Of a DNA stretch of 64,000 nt, positions 48,846 through 59,572 are shown piece after piece; the stretch's first letter is position 1; each line of letters begins with the position of its first letter. Source of the stretch: Plectrocnemia conspersa (taxonomy: Eukaryota > Arthropoda > Insecta > Trichoptera > Polycentropodidae); assembly GCA_009617715.1 (NCBI GenBank), contig VTFK01000123.1:248001-312000 (forward strand), in the 5' to 3' direction. A program made the position numbers and the translations under genes. Below the pieces are notes generated by a model. That model was not told the origin of the DNA, ran no database searches, and was given only the letters and a program-made list of their open reading frames with translations.

Positions 48846-49203
48846 ACAAAAGCTCCAGTTAGTTAAATAATGTTAAATTTCAGTCAAAAGCTCGCGAATC
48901 AGTATAAATAAAGGCAAAAAAGTACTGAGGAATCCTTGGAATATGCTGTAAGGGGCCTATTTATATAGATTTCATTATGGCCAAAACTTGGTGGCACTCC
49001 GGTAACATTGGCGTGACGGATGCTCTCGACTGGCAACCTCTGCCGCTGGCACTCGGTTGCGGGCTTGCGGTCCGTTCGATTGTGAATAACCATGTAAACT
49101 TCATTAATTCTCAATAAAAGTACTACTGCAGCGGCTCAATCTGTGTCTAATTGCCACGCGTCACGATTCCGTCCCCAAAATGCATTGAAAAATATTTATA
49201 TTA

Positions 49204-49600
49204 CGATTTCATTAAGATTCATAGTATTTCATTAATTTAGATGCATTTTTCTGGCCAAATTGAAAAGGGGTTGCAATCTAGAATTCACGGCAAAAGCAAT
49301 AAAATCGTGCCGTCGCACTGGAAACGCTCAATCATCTAGCGTTCATATTAAATTTTTACAAAAATATTACGACTTATAATAAGTGAGAATCTTATGAAGC
49401 ATATCTAAACCGAATTTTGACTAATAAGAGAGCGTATAAAACAATTATCCCTTCTCAGAAGGCAAAAATCCACACCAAAAGCAATAAAATAATGCCGTCG
49501 CCGTCACGATTTTATTGCTTTTGGCGTGAATTCTAAACTTTCAATTTGGCCAGAAAAATGCATCTAAGCTAATGAAATACTATGAATCTTAATGAAATCG
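49204..49600. mobile_element. GAGCGTTCCCAC-family MITE, 397-bp fold-back copy
   Basis: The arms 49204-49265 and about 49540-49600 are nearly perfect inverted repeats (CGATTTCATTAAGATTCATA, then GTATTTCATTA, TTAGATGCATTTTTCTGGCC, AAATTGAAA). Inner arms carry AATTCACGGCAAAAGCAATA and its complement. The middle has ACCGAATTTTGACTAATAAG. It is a complete non-autonomous element and encodes nothing. Confidence 0.8.
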
Positions 49601-49907
49601 AAATTAAAAATTCTTCAATGTATTTTAAGGACGGATATATCTCAATTAAAATACTTATTTGGGTTTCGGAGTGGTCTTTGTGCTTAACGCTGGTTTAGTG
49701 TATAAACGGTCTTTAGTTATCGATAGATTCACCAACATTACTAGGAATACCCACGTGTCCCCATAATTTTATCTTTAGAGGATAAAATTTAGAATTGGGC
49801 TTCGTATGAACGTAGTTTGTATGAATGTGTGGTGACAGATTGGCAATGAGACTGGTTAACTACTGCTTATAATTATTGCTGGTTAATATTATTAGATGTT
49901 AGACGGC

Positions 49908-50040
49908 GTCCATAAATTATGTCACAAATTAAGGGAGGGTAGGGGGGTGTCAATGGAATTGTGAGTCTGTGAAGAAAGAGTGGCATCTTGCGACATAATT
50001 TGGGGGGGGGGGGGGGAAATCACGAAAAAATGTTTGTCGC
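49908..50040. repeat. Dispersed repeat with G tract (GCGTCCATAAATTATGTCAC)
   Basis: GGCGTCCATAAATTATGTCA, a run of G's (AGGGAGGGTAGGGGGGTG), then TGCGACATAATTT and 15 consecutive G's (50002-50016) have the layout of a repeat common in insect genomes (GTCCATAAATTACGT with poly-G/C blocks). ATTATGTCAC and GCGACATAAT are short inverted ends. No coding capacity. Confidence 0.5.
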
Positions 50041-50446
50041 GTCACCAATCAAAAAAATTCTGCTACTGCTCCACCTCAGTGTTTCCCGCGTAGCTCCATG
50101 ATGTTGTTTTATTCACCAAAGTTGTCTTTAATAAGTAGTAACAGGATAAGTCTATATATAAAAACTCATTTCTTAATTCATTAAAAATAGCGCTATGCAC
50201 GAATGTTGTATAGAATTTTTTTGAACGCAGCCAAAGGGTTAAAGCGCGTGGTCCAAGGCGCTTGTCTCACTCGGTGGGCTTGCATTTGTCTAATATATAA
50301 TAAAAAGTAATTTTATTTATAAGCATTTAATTGACTCATCTGCCATTTTTATACATACAAAATATAAATAAATGCTGATACAAATTTCTGTTCATATTTA
50401 CAAAGTACAATTACAAAAAGGAACATTTCGTATATATAAATAATAT

Positions 50447-50452
50447 TTTATT
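50447..50452 (-). terminator. Candidate poly(A) signal of the prolyl hydroxylase gene
   Basis: TTTATT on the plus strand is AATAAA on the minus strand, about 220 bases past the stop codon of the hydroxylase. Other AT-rich signals are near, so the assignment is tentative. Confidence 0.3.
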
Positions 50453-50669
50453 TCTTATATAGTATGGCCACTTTTCAATTACTACATCACATAGTCACTG
50501 CCTCAAAACATTAATTGTTCAGTCGAAACAGAGATTTACTCACTTCACTTATACAAATACATGTATGTATATAATATGCTTATATGCAACATTAAAAAAA
50601 TCAATATCAGTACAAATCACTAGAATTTCACTGGAGTTTATCGTAAGATCAACATATTTTATATTTGGA

Positions 50670-53446
50670 TTACCTAGTTTCGACATGTTTCTTTACTGGT
50701 TTTGCGAACGCTTGTTCTGCACCTTCCACTTGGTATTCTAAAGTGCAGGGTCTTATAAATTCTTGACCGACAACATGAATCCATTTATTCGACACTGAAA
50801 TTTATTTATTAGTGTATTTTAAATGTTAAGATTGAATATTAAAGTTGATAAAAATCATACCCCATTTTGATCCTTGTAAAACGGGACAAGCTGCGTGTCT
50901 TGTGCCTAAATTTCCTTCACCGGAAGGAAACAGATTAAACCAAAATGCTCCCGCACCCTTTTTGGGTTTTAAACTCAAACCCAATTCTGGAAATACTGTA
51001 CTGCCTCCTTGTTCTACATCTGACATCTAAAAATAAAATTGTGTCAATATAAAAATATTTTTATATTGTAATTTGATAAAAAAAAATCAGCACGTTTAAG
51101 CTAAAATTTCACTGAAGTTATAGATCGGAACGAAGCTAAACAGTAACGCGATTGGTACTAAATTAGCCTTCTCTCCAAATCGTCTAATAAATAAATCTTT
51201 ATTTTTTTAAATACACTGCATATATAATGATAACATAGAAAGGCTTGTAGTGTTTGGGATCGATCAATTGATCAATAGAATGATATGAAAGAGGATTAAA
51301 ACAATACTTACATAGAACAAAACTGTAGCGATTCGATTTCCGTTGCCTTCTTGTCCGCCGAAAGCTTTCACTTCACTTTTCTTTAAATCAAAACAGTAAA
51401 AGTTAATATTAGGTTAAGATTAACTTTCACTCGATAGATTATTACCCTTGCGAAATCATAATGTGGCTCGTAGTGTCCTCCGATTCCATAATTGACAACT
51501 TGCAGCTCTTCAGCCGTAGTCATAGACAATCCTGTCATATCAGTGATTCGATCGCTAATCTTCTTGACCATTTCGTGCTCTTCGTCTTTCAACCAAGCAG
51601 ATTTACTGATACGATACTTGGCGGTCACTAGCTCGCCGGTTACGGAATCCTGCACGGTCGCTCTTCTGAACTATTTAATAAACAATTAATAAAAGTTTAT
51701 ACAATAAATATAAATTTCGACATACTTTCGGCTTAGCTTTTTCCTTAATCAAATCCATTTCGCTTTCGGTCAATATGTCGTGAAACACAATAATGTATGG
51801 ATCTAAATAGTGCTCTTCTATCTTCATTGGACCGATGGTTAAAAATTTGCTAGTACCAAAGAAGTATCGGCATTTTAAGCTAAAATAAAATTGAATGAAA
51901 TATTTATATAATATATAATAAAAAGATATTTATGTACATATTAATATATCAATACTCTTTCTTGATGCTTTCTGACAAATCAAATTCATCTCGACACAAC
52001 TCTTCATACTTGATCTTCTCGAGAGCCCATGAATCAATTTCTTCAGGTTTTTCCTTAGGTTTTTCCTGTGGTAATAAAATATTATTGAATATATATTATT
52101 TATGTTATTATTAGCTTCTATATAATACATACCCCAGCGTTGCGTTTTTCGATTATTGCTTTCTCGTAGTGAGGAATGTTCCCAATGGCTCTGATGTGGT
52201 TCGGAATGAGGTTGAGTAGCTCATGAGTCAACTCTAGAGCAGTCTCAACGTTTCCTATCATGAAAAATAAATAAGTATTAATTTCGGTGTTTTTCAATAA
52301 ATTATTTCCATTACATACCTGTCATATAAGAGGAGAACGCTAAATATTCCAAAATTTCGCTTTTCTCTACTGTTTTGTTGTGTTCTTTGCTGTATTTGTG
52401 TAAAGCAACGTTCATCCATTTTGCAGTGTGATCGTAATCGCCATTGTTGTACGTTTGACGACCAAGCTCAAAGCAATCGTGAGCTGACATATCTCCACTG
52501 TAAAGTTTGTTTCATTAACCAAGTAAATTAATTTTAGATACCACCGAAGAAATGCTGATGAAACATTGAAGCAGATGAAAAAGAGATGAAAGCTATCATC
52601 GTAATCAAATGATGCTGTTAAATAAGATTTATTAGCTGTGAGAGAGCATGATTTAAGAAAAAGGCTTACAATAAATACAGTAAGTTAACCACTTCTCGGT
52701 CACAGTACATTTTAAAAATGACTCAAGAATATCTAGTACGAGTAATTCGCTGCTTTTGAGGTTAATCTTAACGAATGTCTATTTTCAATCCATCATGGAT
52801 ACACGTTAAATGACGATAAAAACTCACCTATATTTTTTGCCATTCAATAATCCTTTGGCAACTTCAATTGGATCGAGTTTATAAGTGTCTTGAAGTCGTA
52901 CTAAAGCAATAGCAGCACCACTAAGATCTTCTCCAGTGGGAAAATTAACTCTTGACTTAATCGACGATATGTTGAGAACAACATCTAAAATCATAAATGT
53001 TTTTAAGCATATCAAAAAATCTATAATAATTTTATTAAACTTTAACGTACCTTTTCCAGCATCGTTTAAAATGGCCTCCTCTACTTGTCCCCAATCCGTA
53101 GTCAATCTTTTGATGATCTTGAACGAATTCACAGGATTCGTAAAGTAACCGGCCACATCTTTCAACGCCGCTCTGTGATCGTGCTCCAATTCATTGTACT
53201 TACTACAAAAAAATTTGATATACGTACAATAAATAGATGTAATATAACAGATACATACTTTTTTAAGACGTTGATCCTCTGCTCTTGATATCTTAAGTAC
53301 GCAGCTAAAGAATCTAAGAGAACATGCTCAGTTTCGAGCAATGGTTCAAGATCGGTCAAAGCTGTGAAGACATCTGCTTGGACTTGATGTGTGCGAAACA
53401 ATACGAAGAGAAGAAAGCAAAGTATAGATACAACTTTAACAGCCAT
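50670..53446 (-). CDS. P4HA1: Prolyl 4-hydroxylase subunit alpha
   Basis: Eleven coding exons join in frame with GT..AG borders: 53446-53259, 53202-53051, 52984-52828, 52497-52319, 52254-52133, 52065-51956, 51879-51726, 51670-51446, 51380-51312, 51026-50861, 50794-50670 (TAA 50672-50670). The 548-residue product hydroxylates proline in procollagen in the ER lumen, with PDI as beta subunit. Residues 1-24 are a signal peptide (VVSILCFLLFVLF). Then come the N-terminal dimerisation domain (DSLAAYLRYQEQRINVL), a TPR-like peptide-binding domain (about 165-265, ISAHDCFELGRQTYNNGDYD-type helices) and the 2OG-Fe(II) dioxygenase domain. Iron ligands are His424 and Asp426 (EPHYDF) and His496 (TRHAACPVL); Lys506 (GSKW) binds 2-oxoglutarate. 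Their spacing equals that of the human enzyme within a residue. Length matches insect PH4alphaEFB-type proteins (about 550). The start ATG lies one base after an acceptor (TTGTTTCAG), so a 5'UTR exon must lie upstream. Confidence 0.95.
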
Positions 53447-53447
53447 T

Positions 53448-53690
53448 CTGAAACAAAACATACCATATGTGAGTATTAGTATTATAATATTAAACGTATA
53501 TGTATATTTATATACAATATGTCTGGAGGTTTTAACGCATTCAAAAAACAATACATTACAATTCAAAACGTTAACACATTGAATGCCGTGTGCATAAATT
53601 GATGCGTTTCAGAAACCTTGCGATGTATTCATGTGCACAAATTTATTCTTTTTGTCATTTCAACATCATATAACAAATTCAGTGGTCTTT
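53448..53690. other. 5' intron or leader of the prolyl hydroxylase gene
   Basis: The acceptor directly upstream of the start codon shows that an untranslated exon lies farther right. I cannot place it. No promoter motif is convincing here. Confidence 0.4.
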
Positions 53691-54370
53691 TTTTTAATAT
53701 TTCCATTTCATTAATATTCATAGTATTGTATTAAATGATATTTTTCTGGCCAAATTCAAGGGAGTCTGTTTAAAATCCATGTCAAAAGCAATAAAATCGT
53801 GCCGTCGCCGTTGCAATGGAAACGTCAAGTTTTCTACCGTTTTTATTAAGACTTTTATAACAATATTACGACTGACTAAACCGAATTTTGACCAATAGGA
53901 GAGCGCAAAAACAATTATCTCTTCTCAGAAGTAAAAAATTCACGACAAAAGCAATAAAATCGTGCCGTTGCCGTCGCAGTGGGAACGCTCGTTACCGAGC
54001 GTTCCCACTAATTAATAAATGCAAAATTCAGTTTGAATATACTTTGACCAATACTCTCATAGTAATATCGGTAAGAATAGCTATCGTATTTTTAAAACAT
54101 CAGTCAAACTATGGAGGAATATGCGAGATGCGACATCTGTCTCTACTTCTTCTTCTGCTTATTATCCCCTAAGTGTTGGGTTGGCTTAAGTTGTATTTTG
54201 GACTTAACCTATAATTAGTTTTAGAACTTTCACTAGGTTAGGTTTGGTTTAGAACAGCAAATGAACGTTTCGCAACTGTCAAATTGAGTTTCATAGACAT
54301 TTTAGAGCAGCATATTAGCACCTATCAGGTTAATTATATTTTTCTAGTAGAAATTTATCTACTAATTATC
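53690..54370 (-). mobile_element. Composite element, GAGCGTTCCCAC/AACCTAA family
   Basis: This is the collinear reverse complement of 26440-27315. Plus-strand order: TTCATTAATATTCATAGTAT, TTTTTCTGGCCAAATTCAA, AAAAGCAATAAAATCGTGCC, ACCGAATTTTGACCAATAGG, CAGTGGGAACGCTCG and ACCGAGCGTTCCCAC. These are followed by GCGAGATGCGACATCTGTCT, CTAGGTTAGGTTTGGTTTAG, CGCAACTGTCAAATTGAG, and subrepeats (TTTTTCTAGTAGAAATTTAT). A 94-codon frame across it (53888-54172) is accidental. It sits just upstream of the hydroxylase gene and may overlap its 5' intron or promoter. Confidence 0.7.
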
Positions 54371-54775
54371 CTTAAAAATGAACAAAAAACGATCTGTCAA
54401 TCTTATAAGAGGTTATTTTGATACTGTAGTAATATGGTAATTAAAAATAAAATAAAAATATATCATCTTCCTTACATTTAATATAACGAATTTTCAGTAT
54501 AACGATTTTTTTCGGTCCCGTGAGCTTCGCTATACTGAGATTTTACTGTATTTGGTGATTCTAAACATTTTTTTTTATTTTATTACGTTTACTAATTTTG
54601 CCATTGTGAATATAAAAAACGACCATTACAAAACTGTATTTTAAATTTGACGTTAAAACGTTAACTAATTAAAAAGTTATGATGGTTTAAAAAAATAATA
54701 ATTAGGTTCTAATTTTCACAAACCGGTCGCACGGCTGTATTTTTACGAATAGTGCCCGGTATTGAATGTGTTAAT
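54371..54775. other. Intergenic DNA, nothing recognised
   Basis: AT-rich. A short TATAACGAATTTTCAGTATA / TATACTGAGATTTTACTGTA inverted-like pair at 54482-54550 is weak. Confidence 0.3.
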
Positions 54776-55960
54776 ACAGATCTATAGAGACGTAGCAAAC
54801 TATTCGTTTATATAATTGCAACTGGATAAATAATTGATAGCGATCAAATAAATTATATTTGCGTATCGAAGAAGAATGCATAAAATTATGACTTTTGACA
54901 AATATCAATAGATAACTTGGGACATAAAAGATATCTCTGAGGAACATATTTTATGTATCTTTCGATGAATAGCAATAGTTATTTGAAGAGTTGTCTGGAA
55001 TCCAGTAAAAGTGTATCATAAAACATTTGTTTATATATAATTAGTGCCAAAGCATTTTTCAATTGAATTTAATATATTTAATATTAATTTAATATTACGT
55101 CGGGTGTCCCTCAGAGACCTCACTTGAGACCCTTTTTATTTAATATCAGGATTTTATAACGATTCTGTAACCTTTTGCCAGAAATGAATAATGAAAATAT
55201 ATTGCTGAATTTAACGTATCTAAATAAACAGGATATTGCAATAAAAGTGCAAATTTGTGCATTTACAGTGCTAATCAGTCTACGTGTCTAAAATGTTAAA
55301 ATAAATATTTATACAGATGTGACGTAGAAATATTTTCGTTTCTTATGGATACGTGTAAAAATATTGATACAATTAATAGCAATTGAATAAACAATTGACA
55401 TAGATCGGTGAAAACTACATAAAATTATAACATTTGAAAAATAGCTGTAGTTTTCTGGAATCTAGTGAAAGTGAATCATAAATAATCAGTTTATATATAG
55501 TTAGTCCCAACCCACTTTTCTATCGAATCTGACATAGAACTTACTCATTATTAAATTTAGATCAACTAATACAATATTTTGTATTTTTATATCCAGTTTG
55601 TATTACCAATGGTATTCCTCAGAAATTGAACATACGACCTTTATTTTCTATAATTTTTTGCCAGAAATAAAAATATTCATTGAAGTAAAAGGCGAAGTTT
55701 TAAACGAATTTAAATAAATAGAACATTGTAATAAAAGTGCTAATCAGTTTATCATGTCTAAAATGCTAAAATAAATATCTATACAGATGTGATGTAGCAA
55801 TTTTTTCGTTTTTTGTACGTACATATAAAAATTTCAATGTAAGTAATTGCAACTGGATAAACAATTGATAGCGATCAAATAAACTACATTTGCGTATATC
55901 AATAGATACATAAAGAGTTGTCTGAAATCGTTTAAAAGTGAATCATAAGTTAGTCTAAGT
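54776..55960 (+). repeat. Tandem array of ~0.5-kb units carrying RT motifs
   Basis: Units start at ACAGATCTATAGAGACGTAG (54776), ACAGATGTGACGTAG (about 55313) and ACAGATGTGATGTAG (about 55790). Each continues with ATTGCAACTGGATAAATAAT-like sequence, then TTGTCTGGAATCCAGTAAAA / TTTTCTGGAATCTAGTGAAA / TTGTCTGAAATCGTTTAAAA, then AGTGAATCATAA. The first two units also hold a reverse-transcriptase motif on the plus strand, SGVPQRPHLRPFLFNI (about 55098-55146) and NGIPQKLNIRPLFSII (about 55609-55656). Both are followed by TTTTGCCAGAAAT and AAGTGCTAATCAGT. The third unit is truncated and leads toward the RT fragment at 56067. Divergence is high, so the array is old. Confidence 0.7.
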
Positions 55961-56063
55961 AAATAACCACTTGCTTTATAAATTGTGGGGTTTTTATCAA
56001 TAACGATTAGAAATCTGCAAATAACAATAGTTTGTATGTACAAAGAAAATTATTAGAGCAGTT

Positions 56064-56306
56064 TTCTTGGATTTTAAGAAAGCTTTCGAAATATTAGGCA
56101 GAATAATATTGTTGAAAAAATTAGAGAATATCGGTATAAGTGAAATAGTTTTTAGATGGTTTAATAATTATTTAAAAAAAATAAGTTATTTTTATTTCAA
56201 AGAGAAAATAATATCTCGTGGTGTACCACATGGGTCTAAATTCAGACCATTGCTGTTTATATTATATATTAATTATATAATTAATAATATAAAAAAAATG
56301 TATTAA
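56064..56306 (+). pseudogene. Non-LTR retrotransposon reverse transcriptase fragment
   Basis: An 80-codon open frame reads FLDFKKAFEILGRIILLKKL, then ENIGISEIVFRWFNNYLKK, then RGVPHGSKFRPLLFILYIN and YIINNI. This is RT palm sequence of the LINE type (DFKKAFD...LL.KL...G..GVPQGS..GPLLF..YIND). The first catalytic Asp is in DFKKAF. The YADD-bearing downstream part is missing, and GVPHGSKFRPLLF departs from the usual GVPQGSVLGPLLF. It is a truncated, inactive relic related to the motifs in the adjacent tandem array. Confidence 0.85.
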
Positions 56307-56315
56307 ACAACAAAA

Positions 56316-56455
56316 AATCCCGAGACAGTCTTTAAACAAAAATTTCTAAAATGACTTTTTTTAGCTCCCCCAATTTATCTTCCTTGAACATAAATTTCCA
56401 ATATGACTTTTTTATTTTTAGTGTCGTCTGATATTTTAAAAATCTAGATAGTAAT
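56316..56455 (+). repeat. Subrepeat array (AAAATGACTTTTTTTAGC), copy 2
   Basis: Units ACAAAAATTTCTAAAATGAC, TTTTTTTAGCTCCCCCAATT, GAACATAAATTTCCAATATG and ACTTTTTTATTTTTAGTG follow in order. The last part is the reverse complement of 23205-23265. It abuts the RT fragment. Confidence 0.5.
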
Positions 56456-58000
56456 GTGATAAAGGGTTAAAATTATATGTTTTTAATTATCTGAGAACAA
56501 AGCGAGCAATATGTAAGAATTGTTATCCAATTCAAATTCGGGTGACCAAATTTTAACGTTTACTGAATACAAATGAGATCGTTTTGGAATGCAGCACTCC
56601 TACGACAATTCCAAGACAGATCGTATAATCTACCGAAGCGTAACACAAAATCGTGATTTATCGTAACCAAACCATAGGCAGATCCTTCTGGAATATCAAA
56701 GAAGAAACACTGGGGGAACCATCATCGATTTTGTCCCGCATGTGCGGCATGTAAAACGTCACGTACGCACAGAACAGTACAGTCACTCCAAACAAATAGG
56801 ATGAAATCGATGTGACCATTATTTATATATTGTAGTTAAGAAATTATTAATATTATATAATCCATGAATGATAATAAATTCAGCTTATAAACGAAGAACA
56901 TATACCAAACATACAACAAACAGTTGTTTAAGAACTGGATCATACAGTTCCAAGTCAACGCTCTCGCATCAAGTTAGCGAACCGAGAAGAGTGATGCATT
57001 AATTGAATCATGCAGTAAGAAGCAATTGAATTGCATAACCAATTTTGAGCACATATCTTAAGAAACTAGCTACTTAAGATCCGGTGGTCTGATGACACTT
57101 TCACATCTCAAAAATGCCATGCATACAATATCGCAAGAGCTCAAAAGGCCAGAAAATAAGCCGAAAGTAATGGACATTGAGCGAAATGTCATTATGCGGA
57201 AGCAATTGCTGCACGAAGACGGAAGAAACTGAAGAAGAACATAGCGTCACGAAGACTACAGTTAATCAGGACAACGGAACAGAACGCTATGATGATGATG
57301 ATAATAATAATAATAATTCACATCTGTACTGACCCTGTTTTTTATCTGTCGGTCTCTGCACGATAAGAGGCGTGACCACAAATGTGTCGAAAGATTAGAG
57401 AAGAACAGTGTAGAATTCTAGAGTCAGTATGCATTCAGAGAAAACGCTTCGATGCTGAAATGGCAGATCCAATTTAACGCTCTACCAATTTAAAATGAAA
57501 CCATAAATGGTCCGAAAATCCTTGACATTCGTTTATGTAATCATAATCGAAATGACACCAGATGTTTTGACCTCAGCGATTTGCGAAACGCGCTCTAGAA
57601 GTATTTTCATTATTTTAGATTAGTAATGTTGTAGACTAGAACAAGAGAAGGATATTAGTCTAAAAATAAGGTGCATACTAGTTCACATAGACAAAGGCAC
57701 GTATTCTAAAATTAGCTGCATAAAATGTGTATAGCTAAAAAAATATTAATAGAAAGGAAGCTTTGTTTCACATCTGTCTATTTACATTGTATTTATCCGA
57801 TGTATATGTAAGTAAGAAAATTGTAAATAGTGCTTCATTAACACGAATTTATAAATTAATTTAGATTCAAGATCGAGTGGAGTGGTTGCCTCCTTATGGA
57901 TGTTTGAGTGAAATATAAGTGTAATACTACATTGTATTTCAAATGTTCATTTCAACACACATTTGTTTTATAAGTTATGCTATTTTGTTGTTCCTAGTAA
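56456..58000. repeat. Intergenic DNA; possible retroposon tail near 57190-57320
   Basis: From about 57180 a non-coding stretch (GCGGAAGCAATTGCTGCACG, GAACGCTATGATGATGATG) ends in a (GAT)n(AAT)n microsatellite at 57289-57318, a layout typical of LINE or SINE 3' ends. The remainder, including 56580-57180, has patches of balanced composition but no supported frame. Confidence 0.35.
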
Positions 58001-58008
58001 TATATTGT

Positions 58009-58421
58009 GGGGTCCGAAAATTTATCATCCGCAATTCATCGCCAGCAATTAATGGCTAGCACTTGACCATACAAATCGCATACAAATGACCCTTAGCATA
58101 TTTATCACCAGTATACATATAATTTATATAAATTTACTTGTCATTTTAAATAAGGTTTCTCTATAGGTGTTATTTTTACGTTATATGCTAAGTATATATT
58201 TTCTATAAATACGTTATATTGTACATATAACTATTTTTTATTTCCGTACTATTCCTTCATAAATCATAGAATATCAAAAATCATAGCTTAAGACAGAAAC
58301 TTAATAAATAACTATTATTTATTTAAACACATCTCATTGCTTAAACATGGTAGAATAGATCAATAGACGCGGGAAAACGATGAATTACTGGCGGTGAATT
58401 GCGGGTGATAAACTTTCCTAG
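58009..58421. mobile_element. Subrepeat-ended element, AATTCATCGCCAGCAATT words
   Basis: The left arm (TTTATCATCCGCAATTCATC, then GCCAGCAATTAAT) and the right arm (GATGAATTACTGGCGGTGAA, then TTGCGGGTGATAAA) are inverted repeats made of ~12-14 base words. Further loose words continue inward on the left (ATCGCATACAAATGACCC, ATTTATCACCAGTATAC). The interior is AT-rich and non-coding. Confidence 0.65.
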
Positions 58422-58437
58422 ACTTGTATAAGAAAAA

Positions 58438-58475
58438 GGACAGAATAGCGTAATCCGTAACGTCTGACTAGTAAC
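58438..58475 (+). repeat. SINE-like head fragment
   Basis: GACAGAATAGCGTAATCCGT, then AACGTCTGACTAGTA, is the diverged head of the unit at 48722-48845. It is cut off by the element that starts near 58492. Confidence 0.4.
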
Positions 58476-58491
58476 TCTGATGCCTGCACTA

Positions 58492-59572
58492 CACTCTCTG
58501 GAAGTTGGCCAAGGTTGGCCAAGGACGGAGAATATAGTGGGTTACTTTGGTCGAGTTCGGTTCTGCCCGCTCTAAAATCTCTCGGAAGTTGTCTGAGGTT
58601 ACCGAGAACGGGAGGTAAAGTGGAGGTAATTCAATCGATTTGGCCAGCTTCGAGCGCTTCCGAACATTGTCGGCATTATTTCCGAGTCAAAGGGACCGAA
58701 GTCGGAGCTGCTCTTTCGAGCGCGAGCGGTGAGATACTTCCCCTTTCGCTCTCTCGCGTGTTAAGTGACGAGAGTGAGAGAGATAATGATATGGTTTTTC
58801 GCAAACTGAGATAGAACGAGTAACTCGCTTCAATTTCAGTATGCGCGTAGGCGTCCTATGGTCAACACGCATGACGAGCGCTGCATCGTGGTCACGTGGT
58901 CAAGTTATAATACCACATGCTTATCGGGGACTTCAACAGACTCTTACTGACATTTTGAATATTTTAGGGCACCAAAAGGGATTAATTATATTTTTCTAAC
59001 AGATATCGTTATTATAGTTTTTTTCATATAAAATTAAATAATTAAAAAATAATTAGTGGTACTTGATTTTGTTAAAAAAACTAGTTTCGAATATCCCTAT
59101 GTATTTTCCTATATCGGTTTATATAAATGTCACACCATAACGAATTCTTATTTAGAATCGATGGCGACAAATTCTAGGGTAGTCACAGATGTTGTGTTAG
59201 TATTCTGAAGTATAATTTTTATGCCTTATGGCATATTGAAAAAGCCGACAAAGATTTTGCGTAAATTGAATATCTACGACCGAAAAGTTTTCACTGATAT
59301 TGTATTGGTGAGTGCCCACACAAACTTTTATAATTATCAGTAGCGTAATTTTAAAAATATGACAATTTAAAAATTGCGATTATTTGTCACATTTTTCGAT
59401 CGCACGCAAATATGTCAGCTGTACGTGACAGCAGCCGCCGTGCGGACGTCGTTCACGGCCGCCGTCCGGACGGCATTTGAAATTTGTGGCAGTGTGGCCG
59501 CTACTCGGAAGTTGGCGACCTTGGCCGACTTCAGTTGAACTTCGGTTCGGGCAACTTCCAGAGCCTCGGCAG
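58492..59572 (+). mobile_element. ~1.1 kb non-autonomous element, copy 2
   Basis: The left end (CTCTGGAAGTTGGCCAAGG) and right end (GGGCAACTTCCAGAG) form inverted termini, and the word GGAAGTTG recurs just inside both ends. The element matches 10003-11025 in reverse complement, including the ATATAGTGGG, CTCGCGTGTTAAGTGACGAG and GACGGCATTT blocks. It has no transposase. A 99-codon frame at 58515-58814 is open in both copies. Between them I count about 6 silent and 9-10 replacement differences, which gives no evidence for selection. Confidence 0.75.

Noticed and set aside
53888..54172. 94-codon plus-strand frame upstream of the hydroxylase
   Set aside because: It lies wholly in the composite MITE and is not open in the other full copy at 26.4-27.3 kb as far as I can read.
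58515..58814. A ~99-codon frame open in both copies of the 1 kb element (also 10722-11018 on minus), possible small protein
   Set aside because: Between the copies I count about 6 silent and 9-10 replacement changes spread evenly, close to what neutral drift gives. No motif, and a longer frame is open on the opposite strand as well.
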